The notes under the pieces were generated by a model, which saw only the letters and a program-made list of their open reading frames with translations, ran no database searches and had not been told where the DNA came from. The position numbers and the translations under genes are program-made. DNA of 64,000 nucleotides from Roseiarcus sp963741845 (GTDB lineage: Bacteria; Pseudomonadota; Alphaproteobacteria; Rhizobiales; Beijerinckiaceae), in NCBI GenBank assembly GCA_963741845.1, contig CAVUJV010000024.1:248001-312000 (forward strand), read 5' to 3'. Shown here piece after piece: positions 1-9,064 of this stretch. The stretch's first letter is position 1. Every line of letters starts with the position of its first letter.

Positions 1-468
1 GGGCTTGTGCAGCGGATGCCCATAGCCGGGGATGGGCCGCCGCGCCTCGCGATGCTCCCGCGCCACGGCGAGCGCCGCCGCCTCCAGCGACCCGCTGGCG
101 GAAACGCGCTGAAGCACGTCGTCGATCAGCGCCCGGCACAGGTCCGCTGCGCCCAGAATCACCGTGCCGCAGCCGAGCACTCCGGCCGCAATGGCGCCCT
201 GCAGCGCCTCGGGCGCGGCGGCGAGCGTCATGCGCGCGGCCTGCACGGACGGCGTGAGGCCGTGCTCCGCAATCGCAATGAGGCTGAGATCGAGGAAGAA
301 AAGCTGCTGCTCGGTCGGAGGCCGACCGGTCGCGGCCAGAAAGAAGAACTCCGTGAAGGTCGCACGGCCCATGAGATCGGCCGCGAGGTCGCGTCCGCGG
401 ACAGAGACGCGGTCACTGAAGGCCGCGGCGATCGCAGTCGTTGCGGCGCCCGGCTTGCCGATCAACAT
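1..468 (-). CDS. Citrate synthase-fold protein, possibly citryl-CoA lyase (3' end beyond window)
   Basis: The gene runs off the left edge, so only about 156 N-terminal residues are visible. They begin MLIGKPGAATTAIAAAFSDR. Near the visible end is PIPGYGHPLHKP, which matches the histidine-bearing GxGHPlHk motif of the citrate synthase/citryl-CoA lyase fold. The chosen ATG is preceded by a GGAGG box at a normal distance. The region between start and motif is helix-rich and lacks the long N-terminal domain of true citrate synthases, which favours the short citryl-CoA lyase or citrate synthase-like class. An FCD-type GntR regulator is divergently encoded 131 bp away and may control it. Substrate and reaction are inferred only from the fold. 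Confidence 0.7.
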   Translation of the reverse strand, partial: MLIGKPGAATTAIAAAFSDRVSVRGRDLAADLMGRATFTEFFFLAATGRPPTEQQLFFLDLSLIAIAEHGLTPSVQAARMTLAAAPEALQGAIAAGVLGCGTVILGAADLCRALIDDVLQRVSASGSLEAAALAVAREHREARRPIPGYGHPLHKP

Positions 469-599
469 GGGTTTCCTCCCGCCGCCGGCCCAGCGCTTCT
501 CACGGGAAGCAAACTAGGGTAAGCGATTGTAGGACAATACCAGATCAGTCCGGCGCGTCAAACCGCATCGGAAATGTCCTGACGGGAGGGCCGGGCGAC

Positions 600-1379
600 A
601 TGAATCGCGGCGCGGGCCGCTCGCTTCGTACGCGGACAAGGTCAAAGCCCCCCGCGCACGGCGCGACGGTCGTCTTCATTGTCGATCGGCTGCGCGAGGA
701 CATTCTCGCAGGGCGGCTTACGCCGGGGCTGCGGCTCGTCGAATGCGACCTGACCGCCCGGTTCTCGGTCAGCCGGGGCCCCGTGCGCGAGGCGCTCCGG
801 CGGCTTGCCGCCGAAGGACTGATCGAGCATTGGCCCCATCGCGGCGCGGTGGTCCGGCGCCTGTCCACGCGGGAGATCCGCGAACTGTTTCAGATCCGGG
901 TCGAGATGGAGCAGCTTGCCGCGCGCCTTGCGGCCGAGGCGGAGGATGACGAGGCGCGCGCCCGCTTCGCCGCCGCGATCGAGCCGATCCTGGACGACAG
1001 GCCGCGCCGGGCGCCAGGCTACCTCGATGAAAACGCGACGTTTCATGACGCAATCATGGCGCTCGCCGGCAGCCATCAGCTCAGCGAACTCGCCCAGCGC
1101 CTCCGTCTTCCCCTCATCATGGCGCAGGTCGGCGACATCCTGACCGGCGATGTCCTCGAGGCGTCCGTCAGGGAGCACCGCGCGATCGCGGGGGCGATCC
1201 TCGCGCGCGATGCTGCGGCCGCGGGCGCTCGAATGCGTGCTCATCTGGAGCGGGCCGCGGCGCTCGCGCTCAAGCGACGGGAGACCGAAGAGACGAAAGG
1301 CGCCGGGCCTCCGCGCGATCCGACGACCGGCGTTCGTCCGGAAAGTCAGCGCAGGCGCAACCGGACCCATGCGCCCTGA
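600..1379 (+). CDS. GntR-family transcriptional regulator, FCD (FadR) subclass
   Basis: A 259-residue protein with the two-domain layout of FadR-type regulators. A winged helix-turn-helix lies at roughly residues 20-85 (LTARFSVSRGPVREALRRLA, then a wing ending in GAVVRRLS). An all-helical FCD effector domain fills about residues 95-230, with acidic and histidine residues (NATFHDAIM and REHRAI) in the usual ligand or metal positions. The ATG follows GGAGGG by about ten bases. The last 25 or so residues are basic and probably disordered. It is divergent from the citrate synthase-like gene, its most likely target. Such proteins typically respond to small carboxylic acids; the effector cannot be read from sequence. 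Confidence 0.85.
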   Translation: MNRGAGRSLRTRTRSKPPAHGATVVFIVDRLREDILAGRLTPGLRLVECDLTARFSVSRGPVREALRRLAAEGLIEHWPHRGAVVRRLSTREIRELFQIRVEMEQLAARLAAEAEDDEARARFAAAIEPILDDRPRRAPGYLDENATFHDAIMALAGSHQLSELAQRLRLPLIMAQVGDILTGDVLEASVREHRAIAGAILARDAAAAGARMRAHLERAAALALKRRETEETKGAGPPRDPTTGVRPESQRRRNRTHAP

Positions 1380-1538
1380 CCGGCTTTGCGTGGGAGCGTC
1401 GACTGCGGCGACGCGCGTTCGTCCCCGATCCGGCGCGCCAAAGCCCGAGAAAGACGGGTTGCATCGACCGCTTTCGCGAACGGACCGCCCGGGACGCGCT
1501 TGACGCGAACTTGACGGCGCAAGCCTTTCGCATGAGGC

Positions 1539-2225
1539 ATGCCCTTCGTGGCCCGACGCACTCTCCTCCGAAAGGTTCTGCGCGCCGCTCTTTGGACGGG
1601 GCTGGCGCTCGCTCTCGTTTTTGCCGGCCTCGTCGCGCTTTATGCTGTGGTCCCCCCTGTCTCGACGCTGATGCTCGCGAGACTCGCCGAGGGAAAGTCC
1701 TACCAGCGGATCTACGTTCCGCTCGCGAAAATAGCGCCGGCGGCGGCCGCGGCCGTGGTCGCTTCCGAGGACGCGTCTTTCTGCGACAATGACGGGGTGG
1801 ACTGGGATTCGCTCACCGCCGTGCTTGGCCGCAGGAACGGACCGAATCGCGGCGCCTCGACCATCACGATGCAGACCGCGAAGAACCTCTTTCTGTGGCC
1901 GGGCCGCTCCTACATTCGCAAGGGGCTCGAAATCCCGATCGCATTGACGCTCGGCGCGATCTGGCCGAAGCGGCGAACTCTTGAAATCTATCTCAACATC
2001 GCCGAATGGGGCGACGGGATTTACGGGATCGAGGCGGCCTCGCAGCGATATTTCCACAAGAGCGCCAGCGCGCTCACCGTCGGGGAGGGCGCCCTGCTGG
2101 CGGTCGCGCTGCCCAATCCCGCGAAGCGCGACCCATCTCGGCCGAAAGCGTTCCACCGTCGGCTCGCCGCCGCCATCATCACCCGCGTCCGCGACAGTCC
2201 GGAGTCGCTCGCCTGTCTCAAGTGA
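1539..2225 (+). CDS. mtgA: Monofunctional biosynthetic peptidoglycan transglycosylase
   Basis: A 228-residue GT51 glycosyltransferase that polymerises lipid II into glycan strands at the outer face of the inner membrane. One N-terminal membrane anchor (about residues 15-37) is followed by the GT51 catalytic domain. Recognisable blocks are VASEDASFCDNDGVDWDSL, with the catalytic Glu in SED; then GASTITMQTAKNLFL; then RTLEIYLNIAEWGDGIYGIEAA. Length matches the monofunctional family, and there is no transpeptidase domain. The usual His after the first motif is replaced by Asn (DNDG), a small deviation. It stands alone and converges with the cytochrome fusion gene on the opposite strand. Confidence 0.93.
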   Translation: MPFVARRTLLRKVLRAALWTGLALALVFAGLVALYAVVPPVSTLMLARLAEGKSYQRIYVPLAKIAPAAAAAVVASEDASFCDNDGVDWDSLTAVLGRRNGPNRGASTITMQTAKNLFLWPGRSYIRKGLEIPIALTLGAIWPKRRTLEIYLNIAEWGDGIYGIEAASQRYFHKSASALTVGEGALLAVALPNPAKRDPSRPKAFHRRLAAAIITRVRDSPESLACLK

Positions 2226-2312
2226 GCGGGCGCGCGCAGGATTTTCGGCGCTCGGCCCCGCGGTATGCCTCGCAGGCCTCCGCCCGCGCTCGCGCCCTTC
2301 CTTCCCGAGAGA

Positions 2313-3566
2313 CTATTCTTTCGTCTGGATGGAGAACAGGAAGGCTTCGATCTGCGTGAACTGCTGGTCGGTGAACACGCCCTTCCAGGTCGGCATGCCC
2401 TTGCTCGGGCGGCCCTCGTGCACCGTCTTCCAGTACATGTTCACCGCGCCGTCGCTGTAGCGCAGCCTGAGGCGGCGGAGGTCGATCTTCTTGACGCTCT
2501 GCTCGGCGTTGGGCCCATGGCAATGCGCGCAGGTCCCGTTGAAGACCTCCTGGCCCTCGGCGATCAGCTTCGGGTCCGATGGGGGATCGGCGGGCGCGAC
2601 GTCGAACGGGCCGGTCCCGTCGCCGGCGGGAGGACCTGAAGCCTTTCCGGCTCCCTGCGCGGGCTCGGTCGCGGCCGTTTTCGTGGCGGACGCCGCTGAC
2701 GCGGGAGGCTGCGGCGAGGCGTCGGACTTGACCGGGGCGGCCTCCTGAGCGGCCGCGACGACGGTCGGCGTGTCCGGTCCCATGCCATATTTGGCAAGGA
2801 GCGCGGGGAACTGCTTCGAGACTTCGGGCAGGACGGAATCGACCGAGTCGCGCAGGGGCTTCGAAGCCCTGGCGAAGCCGATCGCCGCGTCGAAGCTGAG
2901 ACGCGGCCCTTCGACGGGCGTGATCGCGTAGCGCCCGTCATAGGCGGTCTTGTTGAGATAGCCGGCGCTTGGCGCCCAGAGGAAGGCGGCGTCCGCGCGC
3001 CCTTCCGCCAGCGCCTTCATGCCTTCCTCCGGCGAAAGCACGGTGACGGCGGTGATGTCGTCGCGGGGCGCAACGATGTTCTGCGGTTCGGTCTCGAACT
3101 GCACCGCAACCCGCTTGCCCTTGAGATCGTCCACGCTCGCGGCGGTCATGGTCTTCGGCGTGACGATCGCATAGCCGAGGTTGAACAGCGGCTTCGAGAA
3201 GATGACCTTCGGCCCCATGAAGTCTTCGCTGTCGGGAAGGCCGATCGTTGCGTCGCATTGCCTGGCGAGCATCGTCGTGCGCACCGCGCGTCCGCCGAAA
3301 TAGGTTCGGTACCAAACATAGGAGACCGGCCGCCCGAGCGCCTTGCCGATCGCCTCGCCGATTTCGAGATAGACGCCCGGATGAGCGGGATCATTGCTCG
3401 AGAAAGGCAGGTTTGTAGGGTCCGCGCAGATGCGCAGAGCGCCCGGCGAAGAATCCTCGGCGAGCGCGAGGGCCGCGCCCGCCGAGGCTGCAAGGGCAAG
3501 GATGGAGACGCCAAGCGCCTTCTGCAATACGCGGAAACGCGGCTTGGAAATCACGCCCATCGGCAT
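2313..3566 (-). CDS. XoxJ/MxaJ-like solute-binding domain fused to a c-type cytochrome
   Basis: A 417-residue exported protein with two modules. A signal peptide (about residues 10-36) precedes an extracellular solute-binding domain (about 42-265) of the type encoded beside PQQ methanol dehydrogenases (MxaJ/XoxJ). A Pro/Ala-rich linker (about 268-328) leads to a small cytochrome c domain with the haem motif CAHCH at 346-350 and a likely axial Met at 391 (GMPTW). The gene starts 22 bp downstream of the xoxF-like gene on the same strand, so the two are probably co-transcribed. The fusion presumably combines the XoxJ role with the electron acceptor role of XoxG. An AAGGAAGGAGG box precedes two nearby ATGs; the second (at 3560) is an alternative start. 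Confidence 0.85.
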   Translation of the reverse strand: MPMGVISKPRFRVLQKALGVSILALAASAGAALALAEDSSPGALRICADPTNLPFSSNDPAHPGVYLEIGEAIGKALGRPVSYVWYRTYFGGRAVRTTMLARQCDATIGLPDSEDFMGPKVIFSKPLFNLGYAIVTPKTMTAASVDDLKGKRVAVQFETEPQNIVAPRDDITAVTVLSPEEGMKALAEGRADAAFLWAPSAGYLNKTAYDGRYAITPVEGPRLSFDAAIGFARASKPLRDSVDSVLPEVSKQFPALLAKYGMGPDTPTVVAAAQEAAPVKSDASPQPPASAASATKTAATEPAQGAGKASGPPAGDGTGPFDVAPADPPSDPKLIAEGQEVFNGTCAHCHGPNAEQSVKKIDLRRLRLRYSDGAVNMYWKTVHEGRPSKGMPTWKGVFTDQQFTQIEAFLFSIQTKE

Positions 3567-3588
3567 CGCCTCCTTCCTTTTCTTTGCT

Positions 3589-5304
3589 TCAGTCCAGCGC
3601 GAAGACGAACAGCGCGCCGCCTTCCGGGGTGGCGGCGGTCATCTTCTTGCCGACGTCGCCGAGGAAGGCCGGGATGGAGGCGGTCCGGCCGACCACGACG
3701 GCGACATATTGCTTGCCGTTCACCGAGTAGGTGATGGGGCCGGCGCCGATCCCCGAGCCGAGGTTTTTCTTCCAGAGCTCCTTGCCGGTCTTGGCGTCGA
3801 GCGCGCGGAAGTCGCCGTGCAGGTCGCCCCAGAAGACGAGATCGCCCGCCGTCGTCAGCGTTCCGCCATTGAAGGGAAGATCGGACTTCAGACCCCAGAC
3901 CTTCGCGTGCTTGACGGGATCCCAGGCGATGAGTTCGCCGCTATAGCCGCCTTCGCCCTCATGCGTCGGGAACTCGGCGCCGAGATAGAAGACGCCGCGC
4001 TTGTAGGACACGTCGCTGACCGACCAGTCCATGCAGATGTTGTTGCTGGGAATGTAAACGAGGCCCGTGTCGGGGTTGTAGGACATCGGCTGCCAGTTCT
4101 TGCCGCCGATGAGATTGGGACAGATGCCCTTTGCCGGATGGTTCGGGCCGGGCCGCTTGTCGGCGACTTCGACCGGGCGCATCGTGTTGATGTCCCACTT
4201 CTCCGCCCAGGTGGTCGGGACGAACTTCTCCGCCGAGAGCACTTTGCCGGTCTCGCGGTTGGTGACGAAGAAGAAGCCGTTGCGGTCGGCCTTCATCATC
4301 GCGGGAACGGTCTCGCCATTCATCTTGAGATCGGCGAGCACAAGCTCGTTCACGCCGTCATAGTCCCAGGCGTCCGCCGGGGTTCCCTGCACCCACCACT
4401 TGATCTTGCCGGTGTCCGCGTCGATTGCGAGCGTGGACGCGGTGTAGAGATTGGTCAGCTTGCCGAGGTTGCCGTCGCCGGTGGAGCGGACGCCCGTGTT
4501 CCAGGGGCCGGGATTGGACGTGCCCCAGAAGACGGTGTTCGTCTTCGGGTCGTAGGAGCCGACGAGCCAGGGCGCGCCGCCGCCGTGCTGGGCGGTGTCG
4601 CCCTTCCAGCTGTCGCCGTTCGGCTCGTCCTTCAGCGGGACGGTGTAGGTCTTCCAGATCTGCTTGCCAGTGTTGACGTCGTAGGCCTGCAGCGACCCGC
4701 GCGCCCCATATTCACCGCCGCCGAAGCCGGTGATGACCATGTTCTTCACGATGAGCGGAGGCGAGGTGATGACCGAGCCCTGCTTGTAATCGATGACGTC
4801 GGCGGTCCAAAGTTCCTTGCCGGTCTTGGCGTCGAGCGCCACGAGCTTGCCGTCGAGCCGTCCGACGAAGAGCTTGCCGTCGGCGTAGGAAACGCCGCGG
4901 TTGTTGACGTCGCAGCAGGCGAACTGGAGCGTGTCGTCCGGCATGTCCGGCTCGTAGGTCCACTTGCGCTGGCCGGTTGTCGCGTCGAGGGCGTAGACGT
5001 ATTTCGGCCCCCACGAGGTCGTGACATACATCGTGTCGCCGATCACCAGCGGCGTGGATTTGTTGGAGCGGAGCGAGCCGAGCTGGAAGGCGTAGGCGAG
5101 CCTCAGGTTGCCCACGTTATCCGTGTTGATCGACTTGAGCGGACTGAACCGGGTATTCGCATAGTCCTTGCCGTACACCGCCCATTCGTTTGGGTCCTGC
5201 GCGCCCTTCATGACGGAATCATTGGCCGCGGCGGGACCGAAGGCGAACATCAGCGCGCATGCAGCGGCAGCGCCCGCAAAAAACGCGGTCTTCAATTTCG
5301 GCAT
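3589..5304 (-). CDS. xoxF: PQQ-dependent methanol/ethanol dehydrogenase, lanthanide type (XoxF-like)
   Basis: A 571-residue periplasmic quinoprotein alcohol dehydrogenase with a signal peptide ending AFGPAAA and an eight-bladed propeller. The vicinal Cys-Cys pair that stacks on PQQ is at 130-131 (FACCDVN). Metal and active-site residues are visible: Glu198 (GGGEYG), Asn264 (SNPGPWN), catalytic Asp314, and a second Asp at 316 (WDYDGVNE). Calcium enzymes (MxaF) have Ala at the second position. The Asp316 equivalent is the lanthanide ligand of XoxF and ExaF enzymes, so rare-earth dependence is inferred. The clade (XoxF or ExaF/PedH-like) was not resolved, and the preferred alcohol is therefore uncertain. 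GGGAGG precedes the ATG by seven bases. The fused solute-binding/cytochrome protein follows. Confidence 0.88.
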   Translation of the reverse strand: MPKLKTAFFAGAAAACALMFAFGPAAANDSVMKGAQDPNEWAVYGKDYANTRFSPLKSINTDNVGNLRLAYAFQLGSLRSNKSTPLVIGDTMYVTTSWGPKYVYALDATTGQRKWTYEPDMPDDTLQFACCDVNNRGVSYADGKLFVGRLDGKLVALDAKTGKELWTADVIDYKQGSVITSPPLIVKNMVITGFGGGEYGARGSLQAYDVNTGKQIWKTYTVPLKDEPNGDSWKGDTAQHGGGAPWLVGSYDPKTNTVFWGTSNPGPWNTGVRSTGDGNLGKLTNLYTASTLAIDADTGKIKWWVQGTPADAWDYDGVNELVLADLKMNGETVPAMMKADRNGFFFVTNRETGKVLSAEKFVPTTWAEKWDINTMRPVEVADKRPGPNHPAKGICPNLIGGKNWQPMSYNPDTGLVYIPSNNICMDWSVSDVSYKRGVFYLGAEFPTHEGEGGYSGELIAWDPVKHAKVWGLKSDLPFNGGTLTTAGDLVFWGDLHGDFRALDAKTGKELWKKNLGSGIGAGPITYSVNGKQYVAVVVGRTASIPAFLGDVGKKMTAATPEGGALFVFALD

Positions 5305-5553
5305 TCAAATTCCTCCCAATTTGTTAGCGCTCCGAAGCGACGCCAATGGCCGTCGCCGCGTGAGCCGACGTTACGGACCTACCCATACCAGACATGGCTA
5401 GCCCGCGTAAAATGCATGTCTCTTAGACTTTCGCCGAGGTGTGCGACAGGTCGTCGCACCGAGTCTCGCTCGCGAAGTCATCGGCGCGAAGGCCCATAGA
5501 AGTCGAGGTCGCACCGCTTGTCCTTCGCGCCCCGGCTTGCGAAGGAGGCGCGC

Positions 5554-8065
5554 ATGTCGCGCCCCGAGCCCCTGCCCATTGAGGACGCCTTGCCGCGGCT
5601 GCGGGCGGCGCTGGAGGCCCATGCGCGGGCCGTCCTCGTCGCGCCGCCCGGCGCGGGCAAGACGACGCGCGTTCCCCTCGCGCTTCTCGGCGAAGCATGG
5701 ACAAAGGGCGGCCGCATCCTCGTGCTGGAGCCGAGGCGCCTCGCGGCCCGCGCCGCGGCGCACCGCATGGCCTCGACGCTCGGCGAGAAGGTCGGCGAGA
5801 CGATTGGCCTGCGCGTGAGACTTCAAAGTCTCGTCTCGTCGCGCACCCGCATCGAGGTCGTGACCGAGGGCGTGTTCGCGCGCATGATCCTCGACGATCC
5901 CTCGCTCGAAGGCGTCGCGGCCGTGCTGTTCGACGAGTTCCACGAGCGCTCGCTCGACGCCGATCTTGGCCTCGCCTTCGCGCTCGACGCGCAGGCGCGC
6001 GCTGCGCGAGGATCTGCGCATCCTCGTCATGTCGGCGACGCTCGACGGCGCGCGCGTTCGCGCGCTGCTTGGCGACGCGCCGCTGATCGAAAGCGAGGGC
6101 CGCGCTTTCCCCGTCGCGACCCGCTATCCCGGACGCAATCCGCGCGAGCGGATCGAGGACGCCGTCGCCCGCGCGACGCTCGGCGCGCTTGACGAGGAGC
6201 GCGGCTCGATCCTCGTTTTCCTGCCCGGTCAGGGGGAGATCCGGCGCGTGGCCGAGATGCTGGAGGCGCGCGTGAAGCGCCCCGACGTGGACATCGCGCC
6301 CCTCTACGGCGCGATGGACGCGCGCGCGCAGGACCGCGCGGTCGAGCCCGCGCCGCCGGGGCGCCGCAAGATCGTGCTCGCCACCTCGATCGCCGAGACG
6401 TCGCTGACCATCGAGGGCGTGCGCGTCGTCATCGATTCCGGCCTCATGCGCGTGCCGGTCTACGAGCCCGACATCGGGCTCACGCGGCTCGAAACGGTGC
6501 GGGTCTCGCGCGCCAACGCCGATCAGCGGCGCGGCCGCGCGGGACGCGTCGAGCCGGGCGTCTGCTATCGCCTGTGGGAAGAGGCGGCGAACGGCGGCCT
6601 CCAGCCCTATGCGGCGCCGGAGATCCTGTCCGCCGATCTCTCCGGCTTCCTGCTCGACTGCGCCGCCTGGGGCGTGACCGATCCTGCGAGCCTCGCCTTT
6701 CTCGATCCGCCGCCGCGCGGCGCGCTCGCGGAGGCGCGCACGCTTCTGACCGCGATCGGCGCGATCGACGCGGACGGGCGCATCACCGACGAAGGCCGCG
6801 CCATATCGAGGCTCGCGCTGCCGCCGCGGCTTGCGCGCATGGTCGTGGACGCTGCGCGCGCAGGCGAGGCGCGAGCGGCGGCGGAGATCGCCGTCGTGCT
6901 CACCGAGCGCGGCCTCGGCGGCGATTCCGTCGATCTCGCGACGCGGCTCGAAGCCTTCCGCCGCGACCGCTCGCCACGCGCCGAAGACGCGCGGCGGCTG
7001 GCGCACGGGCTCGCGCGAAGAGCGGCGCAACCCCTCGCCAACCCCTCTCCCGCAAGGGGAGAGGGAAGTCCCGGCCGGCTGCTCGCCTCGGCCTATCCCG
7101 AGCGCATCGCCATGGCCCACAGGGCGTCGAGAGACGCCCGTCCTTCGACGGGCCAAGGCAGGCGCGGCGAGTTCCTGATGGCGAACGGGCGCGCGGCGGC
7201 GCTCGAAGCGCACGACCCGCTCGCGGGCGAAGCCTTTCTCGCCATCGGCGAGGTCGCGGGGCGGGCGGGCTCGGCGCGCATGCTGCTCGCCGCGCCGCTC
7301 GCGCTCGAAGACATCGAGGCCGTCGCGGGCGCCTCGATCACATCCGCGGACGAACTGACGTTCGACCGCGCCGCCGGCGCCTTGCGCGCGCGAAGGCGCA
7401 GGCGTCTGGGCGCGCTCGTGCTCGCCGAGCAGACGCTGCCCGTTCCGGCCGACGAAGCCTCGGCGCTTGCGCTCGCGCGCGGCGTTCTGGCGCTGGGCGT
7501 TGGGCGCCTGCCCTGGACGAAGGCGCTCACGCAATGGCGCGACCGGGTCATGTTCCTGCGCCGCGCCGAGGGCGAGGACTGGCCGGACCTTTCGGACGCC
7601 GCGCTCGAAGCCGATCCCGGCTGGCTCGCGCCTTATCTCACGGGCAGGACGCGGCTCGACGAGATCGGCGCCGACGACCTTTCCGCCGCGCTCCATGCGC
7701 GCCTGCCCTGGGCGCTGGCGAGGCGGCTCGACGAGGAGGCGCCGACGCATTTCGAGGCGCCGACCGGCACGCAGGCCGCCATCGACTACGAGGCCGAGGG
7801 CGGACCCGCGATTTCGCTCCGCGTGCAGGAGCTGTTCGGCCTCGCCACGCACCCGTCTGTGGCGGGCGGCAAGATTCCGCTGACGCTGAACCTGCTTTCG
7901 CCCGCCCACCGGCCGATCCAGATCACCCGCGACCTGCCGGGCTTCTGGCGCGGCTCATGGGCCGCGGTGCGCGCGGACCTGCGCGGCCGCTATCCGCGCC
8001 ATTTCTGGCCGGAAGACCCGGCGAGCGCCGCTCCGACGGCGCGCGCCAAGCCGCGCGGGACGTGA
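5554..8065 (+). CDS. hrpB: ATP-dependent RNA helicase HrpB (one frameshift)
   Basis: A DEAH-box helicase of about 836 residues once the frame is repaired. The first frame gives PPGAGKTTRVP (Walker A) and DEFHER (motif II; DEFH replaces DEAH). The second frame begins in REDLRILVMSATLDG and carries LVFLPGQGEI, TSIAETSLTIEGV, RANADQRRGRAGRVEPG and the HrpB-specific C-terminus ending DLRGRYPRHFWPEDP. The break lies in the GC run near 5990-6003, and deleting one base restores QARLREDLRIL. Two palindromic repeats interrupt the C-terminal half in frame (7043-7065 and 7122-7152). GGAGG precedes the chosen ATG. The helicase's biological role is poorly known; it is non-essential in other bacteria. Confidence 0.88.
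7043..7065. repeat. Palindromic repeat inserted in frame within hrpB
   Basis: A 9-bp perfect inverted repeat, CCCTCTCCC and GGGAGAGGG, separated by GCAAG. It encodes a short stretch (NPSPARGEG) that does not resemble the helicase family at this position. Palindromes of this look are common intergenic repeats in rhizobial-type genomes. Here one sits in a coding region without breaking the frame. Confidence 0.75.
7122..7152. repeat. Second palindromic repeat (two overlapping hairpins) within hrpB
   Basis: GGGCGTC, a GAGA loop and GACGCCC form one hairpin. The trailing CCC starts a second one, CCCGTC, CTTC, GACGGG. The encoded residues (SRDARPSTGQG) interrupt the conserved YPERIAMA...RRGEFLMANG segment of HrpB. 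It lies about 57 bp after the first repeat. Confidence 0.7.
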
Positions 8066-8068
8066 GCC

Positions 8069-8959
8069 TCAGGCGCCCACGTACTTCCGCCAGTCGTGGG
8101 CCTCCTTGAAGCCCAGCACTTCGCGGATCTTGCGGTTGGAGAGCGGCGCCTCGAACTCGCCCATCGTGCGAGTGATTGGCGTGTTGGGGCAGAGCTTCGC
8201 CATCGCTTCCTTCGTCGGCGTGTTCAGCGTGATCGTGTCGTTGACCGCGTTGAACACCTGGAAGCCGAGGCCGTCCTTTTCGATGCAGAGCCGCACGATC
8301 TCGCCGAGGTCGCGCGCGTCGATGTAGGCCCAGGCGTTGCGCTTGCGGCTCGGCGGATCGGCGAGGAAGCCCTTGAACATTCCGTATTCATGCGGCTCGA
8401 TCACGTTGCCGATGCGGAGCGCGTAGATGTCGGCCCCGTAGCGCATGGCGAAGGCGCGCGCGGTCTTCTCGTTGCAGACTTTCGAGAGGCCGTAGGAATC
8501 CATCGGGTCGATGTCGTAGTCCTCTTCGAGCGGGAAGGAATGGAAGTCCTTGTCGCCCTCGGCGAAGCAGACGCCATAGGTCGTCTCGCTCGACGCGATG
8601 ATGACTTTCCGCACGCCGAGCTTCATCGCCGCTTCGATGACATTGTAGGTGCTGACGACGTTCTGCTGGAACGTGACGTTGTCCGGCTCGATCAGCACGC
8701 GCGGGATCGCCGCGAAATGCACGACCGCGTCGGGCGGGCTCGGCGGCTTGCCGTCCTCGAAGCCCGCGAAGGTGCGGTGCGTGGTCAGCGCGTTGAAGGC
8801 CTGCCCGCTGTCGGTGAGGTCGGCGATCAGCGTCGGCACGCCGTCGAGCGGCTTCAGGTCGACGTTCAGCACCGAATAGCCATGCGCGATGAGATGCGGC
8901 ACCGCGTGGCGGCCGGCCTTGCCCGTTCCGCCGGTAAAAACAATGCGCTTGCCTGACAT
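8069..8959 (-). CDS. NAD-dependent epimerase/dehydratase family protein (extended SDR)
   Basis: A 296-residue extended short-chain dehydrogenase. The N-terminal nucleotide-binding loop is FTGGTGKAGR, the catalytic residues are in SSETTYG and SYGLSK (YxxxK), and a typical C-terminal substrate cap follows. The closest-looking families are uronate dehydrogenase and NAD-sugar epimerases; the substrate cannot be decided from sequence. The chosen ATG follows GGAGG. An in-frame upstream extension of 19 residues is possible but lies before the ribosome-binding site. The gene converges with hrpB, with only 3 bp between the stops. Confidence 0.8.
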   Translation of the reverse strand: MSGKRIVFTGGTGKAGRHAVPHLIAHGYSVLNVDLKPLDGVPTLIADLTDSGQAFNALTTHRTFAGFEDGKPPSPPDAVVHFAAIPRVLIEPDNVTFQQNVVSTYNVIEAAMKLGVRKVIIASSETTYGVCFAEGDKDFHSFPLEEDYDIDPMDSYGLSKVCNEKTARAFAMRYGADIYALRIGNVIEPHEYGMFKGFLADPPSRKRNAWAYIDARDLGEIVRLCIEKDGLGFQVFNAVNDTITLNTPTKEAMAKLCPNTPITRTMGEFEAPLSNRKIREVLGFKEAHDWRKYVGA

Positions 8960-9064
8960 GAAGGCTCCTCCCGAATTTGGAGGCGCTCTCTTAGCGTCGC
9001 GGAAGCGCGCCGTCACTACCCGGCTTTGGCTCTTGCGAGGAGCGGGGCGGCCGGCGCGCCGCCG

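Noticed and set aside
5441..5459. GTGCGAC/GTCGCAC hairpin between xoxF and hrpB
   Set aside because: A 7-bp stem alone, without a T-tract or a second copy, is not enough to call an operator or terminator.
3394..5499. 701-codon plus-strand frame over the xoxF region
   Set aside because: Antisense shadow of the dehydrogenase; no motif and no ribosome-binding site.
5423..7909. 828-codon minus-strand frame over hrpB
   Set aside because: Arg-rich antisense shadow; helicase motifs are all on the plus strand.
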